This document shows positions 55,153 through 64,000 of a stretch of 64,000 nt of DNA, in pieces. A program made the translations under genes and the position numbers. A model generated the notes under the pieces. It saw only the letters and a program-made list of their open reading frames with translations, made no database searches and was not told the DNA's origin. Source of the stretch: Micrasema longulum (lineage: Eukaryota > Arthropoda > Insecta > Trichoptera > Brachycentridae); assembly GCA_022494885.1 (NCBI GenBank), contig JAGVSM010002432.1:39886-103885 (forward strand), given 5' to 3'. Each line of letters starts with the position of its first letter. Positions within the stretch are counted from its first letter, which is position 1.

Positions 55153-55623
55153 CTACTACTACTACTACTACCATCACGCCATTTCCCCGTAGGGGTAGGC
55201 AGAGAGAATGGACCGCCACACACGTCTATCCTGGCATACAATCCTAGCCTCTTCCACATTCATACATCTTGTCATACATGCCCTTCGGTTCTGTCTGCTT
55301 TTGACATGACCAGACTTAAGATTTTGGTTTATCTGATCATGCCACGTCTTCCTTGGTCGTCCTCGTCTAACGTTGTCGTTCATTTTTGCCATATATACTT
55401 GTTTTACCATTCTCTCGTCTTCCATTCATACTTGTCTCAGATTTACACTCTCGCCTGATTTCATCATTCGTAACCCTGTCATACATTGTTTTCCCACACA
55501 TTCGTCTAAGAGATCGCATTTCAACCGCGTTCACTCGGCTTTCATCCTTCCTCTGCCAGTTCCATGTTTCACTTCCATACATAAGTGTTGGGACTAAAAC
55601 TCCGTAAAAAACTAATAAAACTC
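55153..55623 (-). pseudogene. RTE-type LINE C-terminus with 11-bp TSD
   Basis: The minus strand reads MYGSETWNWQRKDESRVNAV, then EMRSLRRMCGKTMYDRV, an internal deletion, then RRGRPRKTWHDQINQNLKSG and VWRSILSAYPYGEMA (55174-55582). The sense tail is (tag)n at 55153-55172. The exact repeat agtaaggagta flanks it (55142-55152 and 55624-55634). It is a textbook 5'-truncated insertion of 471 bp. Confidence 0.9.
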
Positions 55624-55634
55624 AGTAAGGAGTA

Positions 55635-55987
55635 TCTAATACGAAAAAGAATAAATTAAATTACAATTATTATGGCGACTGCTTTTCTTGACATTCGGCT
55701 TGCCAACCACCGGCTAAATGCAATGAATAGCATGATAAATAATAAATAAAAATAGCAGTTTTGCAATATTCTTCACATTTACACCGGTGAAATTCAAATA
55801 TGTGATTACGCAGCACGATTATACGTCGCGAAACGTAAATATTATGACGTTTAATATTAGGTGTTTACGGATATTCCATTGTGATCGCGAATATGATAAA
55901 CAACCATGGTGAGAAATTGTTATCAGGTCGCATATTAGCTCGTGAATTAGCTACAGGGCTAAAAAGGTTAATATGTGTGTTTTGTAC
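55635..55987. other. No supported feature
   Basis: Nothing recognised. Confidence 0.4.
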
Positions 55988-56040
55988 TGCAATTCACCAC
56001 TGTAAGCGGACCACTTGGTCTGTTGTGGTGCAATAAAAAT
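55988..56040 (+). mobile_element. SINE family 2, 3' end fragment
   Basis: Gcaattcaccactgtaagcg, then ggtctgttgtggtgcaataa, matching the 3' end of 24007-24193 in sense. Confidence 0.6.
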
Positions 56041-56866
56041 ATAAAACCGCAAACAAATAAATACTCCATCCTGTATAAAGGTGATACTTTCTTCACTGCC
56101 CATGAAATATATTTTCCATCCAGATGAGTTACATATATTTAGAATGCAGGTTTTATATCGCTGAATTATGAGCTGTAGATTTTTAATTCATTTTTTTCTT
56201 TCTAGTTTACGTTGGCATTATAATGAGTATAATATATATTTTTATTATGGGAGCTGCAGTATTATTGACCTTGCTTATACTGTACAAGGTTTAATTTTCT
56301 CAGGTGGATTTTGATTCCTGGCTGTTCATAGCTATGAAGTATTGGAAAAGGACCTTTATGGGAACTTCTCCGCATTTCCATAATGAATAGGAAATCACAG
56401 AAAACTCATTCAAGAGAAGCCGGACAGCAGGCCTTCCTTTTCAACTGAAAAGATCACTGTTTCGTTTTATAAAAAAAAAAATAGTAAAAGAAAGTCATTT
56501 TATGTGTTGCCATGTTTTGCTTATTTTAAAAATAGTTATTATATCTGTATACCGTACGGTCCGAAGACAGCAGATAAATCTCAGGGTTTTTGGATAGTCT
56601 AGCTCGTGCAAAAGACAATTTCCCAAAAAAAATAACGGTACAAACACGCCAATGCAATGGTAGATATTTATATTGTGAAAAAAATACTTTAGTCTAGAGC
56701 TGTAATCTATTTTTCCATTCTTTTTAATGTAAAGATGGGTGTTAACGAAAAGCGGAAAGTTTTTTAAAAGGCTAGAAATATTTGAAGAAAGGAAAAAAAC
56801 ACGGAAATGGACCTACTTGTATATTTTTTAAAACCGAAGTAGAATGAAATCCAATAAACGTGTTTT
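56041..56866. other. No supported feature
   Basis: Unrecognised AT-rich DNA with no frame over 60 codons. Confidence 0.4.
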
Positions 56867-56876
56867 ATTTTGGATA

Positions 56877-57137
56877 GTCGGCCTCGTGGCGTTATGGTCA
56901 TCGCATTTGCCTACCATGCAAGAGGTCTCGGGTTCGATTCCCGGCATGGTTGATTTGAAATATTATTCAATAAAGAGGTTTTAAACTAGAATATTTCGTA
57001 GTCCCTAGACTGGCACCTGAAGTGTAAGACTGATCACCTTACCTTTATGTAACAAAAATGATTAAGATGCGCTGCGATTATTGTACCAATGCAGTGCCCT
57101 ATGCACCATTCTGTGCGGAAATGGAATGATTATGATG
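56877..57137 (+). mobile_element. tRNA-derived SINE, family 1, best copy, 10-bp TSD
   Basis: Head tcggcctcgtggcgttatgg (A box region), anticodon arm ttgcctaccatgcaa (loop ctaccat, anticodon-position acc), and an intact B box gggttcgattcccgg. The body is ctagactggcacctgaagtg and the end caccattctgtgcggaaatg plus tgatg. The exact repeat attttggata lies at 56867-56876 and 57138-57147. It is pol III-transcribed in principle, and would depend on a LINE for movement. Confidence 0.92.
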
Positions 57138-57189
57138 ATTTTGGATACATTACCAAAAAAAAAATGACTATTTTAAATAATAAAAGTAC

Positions 57190-57602
57190 AACAACAACAA
57201 CAACAAACCATCACGCCGTTTCCTCGTAGGGGTAGGCAGAGAGGATAGAATGCCATAACACTCTATCTTGGCATACAGACCTCGCTTACTCTACATTCAT
57301 ACATCTTCTTATGCACGCTCGCCGATTATTCCTACTTTTGACATGTCCATCTTCAAGTATTTGATGGACTTGATCGTGCCATGTCTTTCTCGGTCTTCCT
57401 CGTTTTCTGCATCCATCAACATTTGCATCGTAGATCCTTTTAGTCGTTCTTTCGCTGTCCATTCGCTCTACATGTCCAAACCAACGCAGCACCCCTTTCT
57501 TAATTCTGTCAATATTGCATGTCTCAGCCTAACACACTTCACGGATCTCGACATTTGTGCACCTATCATACATCGTTTTACCACACATTCGCCTGAGGGA
57601 TC
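57190..57602 (-). pseudogene. RTE-type LINE C-terminus
   Basis: The minus strand reads MLRWFGHVERMDSERTTKRI, then CRKRGRPRKTWHDQVHQILE and GHVKSRNNRRACIRRCMNVE (57286-57492). The sense tail is (gtt)n at 57190-57206. It has close similarity to 22162-22553. A plus-strand scrap of the same 3' end follows. Confidence 0.85.
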
Positions 57603-57624
57603 GAATAAAAGTACATATTTAAAT

Positions 57625-57685
57625 ATTAACTCTGTTTACTCCTACGGGGAAACGGCGTGATGGTTTGTTTGTTTGTTTGTTGTTA
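57625..57685 (+). mobile_element. RTE 3' tip with (TTTG)n
   Basis: Actcctacggggaaacggcg, tgatgg, then (tttg)4 at 57663-57679. It is about 60 bp of the same LINE end in opposite orientation to 57190-57602, making a tail-out inverted pair. Confidence 0.75.
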
Positions 57686-58255
57686 TTTCTAAACTTCAAA
57701 AAGTAAACTCCCGTGTTTTATCCTCTATGGTGCAGATATTATATTAGACTTTGTTAAATCATGGAACTGTGTAAATAAAATGTTGTAAAAAATCTATACA
57801 TAATTGGAATCCCATCCTTATCTTTAAAATCTCATTTAACACTGCCTGTAATTTGGATGCATTCAAAGCTCGGCCAGTACTTAGTTCCACTGAGGATCGT
57901 AGACACTGATAAGATGCAATAAAACTAATGAAAGATATTAAAACAAAGGAAGTTACGTCGTTTGCTGAAAATATTAAATATGACTTAAAACATGACGTCT
58001 TAAGCCTTTGACAATTCACTACTTAACCCTTCCTTCCCAGCAATACGTAGCTAGTACACATGTCATATAATGACGTTAGTGTCTCCATGAAGTAATTTAG
58101 ATTTTAATTCATCAATATGGTCACCCTGCTATAATGTTCATGTTTATAATATAGAAAACGTTTAACATAAATTTCTACGATATATAAACTACAAATTAAA
58201 CATTCCAATACAAAATGTATATTGTGACTATTTACTAACACTGCTTAACCTAACA
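57686..58255. other. No supported feature
   Basis: An 86-codon minus-strand frame (57759-58019) with no recognised motif. Otherwise AT-rich. Confidence 0.35.
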
Positions 58256-58259
58256 ACAC

Positions 58260-59043
58260 TTTCTAAAAAAAGAACTATTAATGATCTCATTGAACTGTAT
58301 AAAATTGTAAACTCTCTTTTTGACGCACCAAAAATACTTGTATTGATTAATTTTAGAGTACCTGCTGTCAACACTAGGAGTACTTTATTGTTTCATTGCT
58401 CCAGTACTTCTTCCAACCAACAAAACAATTCATTGATACCGAGACTGCATAGGTTAGGTAACACTTATGGAACGGCTGCAGACATTCTGTCCAATTCTAA
58501 ACTATCTTATAAGTCCACAATATCAAGTTTATTTGTAGCTGCTCGTCATACTATTATTGACAAAAAATTAATTCCATAAGATAAAAAAATACTTACTTGT
58601 TTACTTTTATTACCTTATCCTTGTTTTTTTTTTTTTTTACTATTATATCAAATTGCATTGTAGTATTGGCAAATACGCATTTCATGTATACATATTTTTA
58701 TTTCTTCATTTTTCGCGATAATATATGCTTGCTTGTTTATTAATTTGACTTAAATTTGTCTTTCTTGCTTACCGTAACACTTTATTTACCGTGTTTGCTT
58801 TACAGAATTTATTTCATAAGCTTTGCATTTTTTGTTTATATGCTTACATTTTTCTTGCATACCTTTGTTATTATTGTTTTTTTTTTTACTTTGTAAAACT
58901 TTTTATTATATCCTTTCTAACTAATTTCACATATTTTTTCCATATATTCTGTGTTTACTATTTAGTATGTTAGCATGTATTTTATTTTTATTTTTTGTAA
59001 ATGTCTTTTTGGCGTTATTGAAAATAAATAAATAAATAAATAA
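58260..59043 (+). pseudogene. CR1/Jockey-like LINE C-terminus and 3' UTR
   Basis: The frame can be read as SKKRTINDLIELYKIVNSLF, then INFRVPAVNTRSTLLFHCSS, NSLIPRLHRLGNTYGTAADI and YKSTISSLFVAARHTIIDKK, with a stop near 58579. This is the post-palm C-terminal tail. The 3' UTR ends in aataaataaataaataaa (59023-59043). It is close to 22554-23213 but longer at the 5' side. Confidence 0.82.
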
Positions 59044-60886
59044 AACAATTACTGAATTGAAATCTTAGGTAATCCTCCTTTATTTACATACAGTCCAATG
59101 TCGTATATTTCGCAGCCAGGACATCTGTCTTCTTCCAGCCCCTCTGTGACCATCAATCTTGCCTTTCAAAATTGAATGTAGCAAGTGGTACTTTTCTCCA
59201 CGCATCATATGCCCCAGATATGAAATTATACAAACTTTTATGGTGGTTAAGAGTTGAACTAGTGAGCAATAAAGAGTTTTGACGGTATTAATATTTTTGA
59301 AGTCCGTCGTCATTCTATCGACTAAACCGAGAAGTTTGAGAGATTTATTTACAATATTATCAATGTGTTCACGATAGGATATAAAAAGAATAATATCTTA
59401 ATCAATTTAATTACCGTTGACCATATGTTTCTACAAAAGAAATAAATAAATGAATTCATCAAATGTGACCACACGGCTGTTTTCGTAGTCTCGCGTCTGA
59501 CAGACACAATTTCTCAACAATGTTCAAAGTGACATTCAATCCTTCGGGTAATAAATTAAGATAAATCCGCGGGTGTAATAACCCGTGGCTGCGGAAAGAC
59601 CGCTCCTAAGTTGCCATTCACAACAGTGGTTGAATGATTGGTTACAACTTACAACACGCCAAAACTCGTCTAGCGAAAAATCACCTGTATTTTTTGCTAC
59701 ACCTGTTCACCTGTCTTGAGTACATTACACGGTGTTTCGAAAATTCTTTCACCGATTTCACAGCGGACGTTCAAATCCACACACTTTATTTTAATTTTTT
59801 TATTTTATTTATTTAATGCACACAATACATAATTTTACCATAGCACAATGAGAAATTCCAGCCCAACCCGGAATTAAAATTTTAAAATGTTTTCGCGTAC
59901 ACGTGAATATTTAAACATTTTGGAGTATGATGAAATATCTCAAAAACACACGCAAAAAAAAAGTTAAAATTAGTATTCATTTTAAAATCGTAAATAATGA
60001 AGTCACTCCTTATATCTACGTGTAGTATTTCCGGTTTCCGCTTTAAAGCCCCCGCACATTGTAAAGAACGTTTTGACTATAGAAAAAAAGAGTATAATTT
60101 GACATTTTAACAAGAGATCATGTCAATTTTCTAGGTTTTTCTAAATCGAAACGTTAGTAAAAACAACCATAACATAGGAATGAGCAAATTACGATCAACT
60201 AAATGAAGTAATCAAAGCAATATTCCATGGGTTCTTGTCAGTTTTGTTATTGGATGGAGAAATACAACTTACCGCGGTCAGTGAAAGTAAGAACGCCAAC
60301 CGTTTCATGACGTCACGCCTGAAAAGTGACACACTGATTACAGTCATTTGGCGCGGTATTTGATAAATCTTACTTTTAAAAATCACATCTTAGTTAAATA
60401 GTACGCTAATAGAAAAAATAATAATAGAAAACAGCGGAATTCCTCATTAAAAAATTTTATGTCCCGACTTGTTATAAAATTCCGTGTTAAGACGGGACTC
60501 TTCTATATTAAAATCAAAACATGTATAAATACATAAAATAATAAACAAAATAATCAAAACAGTATCCAAAATATTAATAAAAAAATATGCATTGTAAAAA
60601 CTTATGCGTTATGAAACTTATGCGATAAGTTATTTATACATTGCAATATTTAATTAATAATTAATCGTTTATAATTCGATTCGGTAATCAATTTCGATAG
60701 TAAAAATAAATATTAATAATAATAATAACACATCCATATTATAAAATATGTAGTTTAATAAATAGATTTATAAGTATTTATGCTTCGATTGGTAATAGTT
60801 TTAATATATTTTCACAAATTATAAAGCAAAAATGAGGGTGGATTAATTTTTATACTAGATTTTTAATTTAATTCTTAAATAGAAAA

Positions 60887-61270
60887 TATTTTGAGTTTGC
60901 CCAAAATTTTGTAAACAAGGACTAGATTCCACTCCCTTTGGAGCCATTAATATTAACATATTACAACAGAGATGAAGAACATTTCACAAAAGGTAATACA
61001 GAGGTCTAAGCGTCTACAGGGCTTTTTTATGACCTGTCGTTGGTTGGTTTAAGTGGCCACTTTACACTGTGTAATATTCACTATTCTGCCCATATTCGAA
61101 TATCTATATCCCTTCAAATCCTTCATCTGTTGATGTTTGTGAAGTTAAAACAAAAGGTTTTAGTTCAAACATAGGCAAAATGGTAAATATTACACGTCAA
61201 AAGCCCTGTAAATGCCTAGATTTCCGTATTCCCTTATTTAAGGTATTCTCCATCCCTGTTGTAACTTGTA
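60887..61270. mobile_element. Foldback family copy, duplicate of 35925-36308
   Basis: Same module order (A'C'b' / C) and the same private changes, such as the extra ttttt in gggcttttttatgacc. Confidence 0.78.
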
Positions 61271-61437
61271 TCTTGATCAGTTTTTTGAAACATGAAGGTA
61301 ACATGATCAGTCTTACGCTTCAAGTACCAGTCCAGGCACTGTGAAATATTCTTTTAAATAAATATTTCATTTAAAAAATGTCGGAAATCGAACCCGAGAC
61401 CTCTTGCATGACCATTACGCCACGAGGCCGACGTATG
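61271..61437 (-). mobile_element. SINE family 1, duplicate of 36309-36475
   Basis: Same 3' truncation, so it is a passenger of the duplication and not an independent insertion. Confidence 0.8.
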
Positions 61438-62169
61438 CAAACGCCTAGACTTCCATATTACCTCCTTTAAAAATGTTTCCCCTCTTTGTTGCAAAAAAAT
61501 TAGAAAACCGCTATGTTTGATTGCACGTGAATGTATATATTTGACTTATTTTGACGTTCGATCATCAGTGTGGCCATATATGAAGCAAAGTGCATTCGCG
61601 AAAAAAAAAATCCTCAAGTAGAAATCTTCTCTGCCTTCGCGATAAGATCAATAATAGCACCACAGACAAATAACCGTCATGCCAGAGAGCAAAGCGTCAA
61701 CACATTTTTTCGTAAAAATTCAAAATTTTAAATGCCGTCTTTCGGACCATCCTGTTATTATAGTATGTCAAACATGTTTCGGCAGTTTTTTTTTTCAAAT
61801 GAGAAATTTGTAATCTCTTTAATTGTTAAATCTGCCAATCTTCGGTGACTTGCACATGTCTTGACAGGTATGTGGGTATTTCATTTCGCCTTCTCTTACG
61901 ATAATGTATGAATAACGTTTTATACTCATATCAACTAACATATTAAACCAACATCATAACTTTCTCTTTCAATTTTTCCCACGTTCTATGACCGCGTACT
62001 GTATTTTAACCATCAGCAATAAGGTTCGATCCGCGAATGGTTCGCTAAATATAAATGGATTTGATACAATAAATAAATAAAGAAGGAAGCCCTAAAGTCT
62101 GTTCATTACTACAAGAATTTCCAAGTAAACAAACCAGCCGCGTGATTCCCGACGGAAAATAGCCTATTT

Positions 62170-62512
62170 CACACATTACGCCTGAACTACTGAGCTCAAT
62201 AAAATTAAATATCCCAACTAGAAACCTCAAACAAACTACTAACTACAGAACTAACTATGGTTTTTATTATTCCCCTATGCCCAGAATTCTCAGGTCTGCC
62301 AACAAACATACCAGTCTTGATTTCTTTAATAACAAGTTGTCTTCTTTCAAGCGATCATTGAATCAAATTCAATTATAAACACATCTCTCCCGCTTCCACT
62401 CCCACCAAGTCTACTATATACCATTGTATCTTTCTATTTTTCTTTATGTAATTTTTCTATGGATAAACATGTCATTAAAAATGCCTATTGCGCGTACATA
62501 TAAATAAATAAC
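62170..62512 (+). mobile_element. Jockey-like LINE 3' end, duplicate of 37208-37550
   Basis: Identical by eye to copy 1, including cttcaagcgatcattgaa. Confidence 0.78.
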
Positions 62513-62801
62513 ATCTTAATCTAAACTGCACGGTAAAATTAAAGTGGATTTACATTTTTAAGACTCGCTAGTACCTATTTAAATTTGATAATATTAATAT
62601 TTTTCGTTTTTTTTTGTTAAACTTTATAATAAATTACTTAGATAAAAATATTTAAAAAAAATGTCTCGGTTAACATCTTTAAAAAAAATTAAATAAAAAT
62701 AAAATATTAACGTTCTTATAACTCACCCTGGTTGAGCCAATAATTTATTTCGATGTATTTTAGGCAGAAGAATCATATGTAAGTAATAATTAAAATAAAT
62801 A

Positions 62802-63965
62802 CTCAACAATTGAGTATGTCCAAATGCTTGCAGACTTGCTGGATTTCCTCCCTAGGGAGTTATTCAAATTTAAATTTATTTCAACAGAGAGGGAAAACAT
62901 TTTTGAGAAGGGAATATTGAAGTCTAGGCATTTACAGGGCTTACGACCTTTCATTGGCTGGTTTAAGTGGCCACTTTACACACTGTGTAACATTCACTAT
63001 TTTGCCCATGTTTGAACATCCATGTTTCCTCAACTCTTCCATCTGCATTGACATGTTTTTACACTTTTAAACTACTTTTAATTACTTATATTAAATATGT
63101 AAATAAAATCAATATATTGCTGCTCTTACTATAATGTGTCATTAATTTTAAGAATGTTTTTTAAATTGACCTAAATTTATTGAGTTATATTGCACTTAAA
63201 GATTCTTCTCATCGTTTCTTTAAATCCCTTAAAATAAATATGTGTATATTTATGTTTTTCCTTTTTTTTTAAAAAATTTTATTACTCTTTTATTTTATTT
63301 TTACATCTGAGCATGTTTTTCATTCTTTATTTCAATTCTTAATTTTTAATTACTCTTACAATTTTTTTTTCATTTTTAATATTATTTCCATTTGTATACT
63401 CACTACAAACTACAATCTTTAAAATATCTTTTTTTCACTTATATTTTAATTTTTAAACAACTTTCATTTATGTTTTTCTTTTTCCTTATCTTTTTTATAC
63501 TTTCATAATTAACCTTACATATAATTGCTTTATAATATGGAAACTTCACTGGTTCATTAGAGTTAAGTCTAATTGTGTAAAATATTAAACTTTGTAACTG
63601 TACTGTATGTTTCCTAAATAAAAGAAAAAAAATAAAAATCTGTTGACTTTTGTGAAGTGAAAGAGCTGAAACCTTTATCACGTGGGTGAGATTCGTCCGG
63701 CTGAACCAAATCACCTACTAGGCAACGTCTGAAAACAATTTTCTAATTTTGAAACTTCTACTTCAAAAAAGTCAACAGATGAAAGAGATGAGGAAATATG
63801 GATGTTCAAATATGGGCAGAATGGCGAATGTTACAGTGTGTAAAGTGGCCACTTAAACCAGCGAATGACAGGTAATAAGCTCTGTAAATGCCTAGACTTC
63901 CATATTCCCTTCTCAAAAATGTTTTTCCTCTCTGTAGAAATAAATTTAAAAATAAATACTGGCTA
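62802..63965. mobile_element. Foldback family copy, duplicate of 37840-39005
   Basis: Same A'C'B' / bCa palindrome with the retroelement insert. It carries the only indel seen between the duplicates (tgtatact at 63397). Confidence 0.8.
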
Positions 63966-64000
63966 ATTTTGGTTCTGTGAGTTGCTACGCCTGACGGGAC

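Larger units (their letters stand above)
59091..64000 (+). repeat. Large direct duplication, copy 2 (runs off the window)
   Basis: Repeats 34129-39040 with one 2-bp deletion and no substitution noticed in the lines compared. It starts inside the nested RTE fragment, right after tttatttacata, a sequence absent at the copy 1 boundary. The two left flanks share only ca at the breakpoint. Contents mirror copy 1: LINE remnant 59091-59402, R6 60460-60582, foldback 60887-61270, SINE 61271-61437, Jockey tail 62170-62512, foldback 62802-63965. Confidence 0.95.

Noticed and set aside
1..64000. CRISPR arrays, operons or bacterial promoters
   Set aside because: Repeat spacing, splice-like signals, poly(A) signals and transposon content are all eukaryotic. 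No regular short repeat-spacer array exists.

Overview
This window reads as intergenic and intronic DNA of an animal, most likely an insect and plausibly a moth or butterfly. That placement is inference. It rests on the AT-rich background, tRNA-headed SINEs, 5'-truncated RTE-type and Jockey/CR1-type LINE fragments, and Tc1, mariner and hAT DNA transposons. I see no bacterial operons, ribosome binding sites or CRISPR arrays, and no complete protein-coding gene. Long open frames are scarce, and most of the readable ones are decayed reverse transcriptase or transposase.

Layout. 1-8 kb: a foldback repeat with target duplication, LINE tails, a 1.3-kb inverted-repeat element, a non-autonomous hAT with 8-bp target duplication (3160-3950) and a mariner MITE (6241-6467). 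Two plausible 3'-terminal coding exons (6902-7130 and 7764-7872, + strand) follow; they share splice phase and look like alternative last exons of one host gene entering from the left. 8-13 kb: SINEs, foldback copies and small MITEs. 13.3-16.2 kb: three stacked minus-strand LINE fragments between two plus-strand LINE 3' regions. 16.47-18.14 kb: a complete but frameshifted Tc1-like transposon. 18-32 kb: a dense field of foldback copies, with an unclassified 1.06-kb TIR element (27152-28208) that carries 113-bp tandem repeats. 32-46 kb: RTE and Jockey LINE fragments, some nested. 48-51 kb: an RTE copy, a LINE 3' end running into a 285-bp (TAAAA)n array, and a 225-bp near-perfect hairpin. 52-59 kb: more LINE and SINE debris.

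The largest-scale structure is a near-identical direct repeat: 34129-39040 recurs as 59091-64000 (offset 24,962 bp, then 24,960 after one 2-bp indel) and runs off the window end. It could be a tandem duplication with a period near 25 kb or an assembly duplicate of two haplotypes.

The most distinctive repeat is a foldback family present in more than a dozen copies. Modules A, B and C occur as an antisense half joined to a sense half at a different junction in each copy. Three copies have target duplications of 7, 12 and 13 bp. I do not recognise this family. Functional interplay among genes cannot be described, because the only probable host coding sequence here is the pair of terminal exons.
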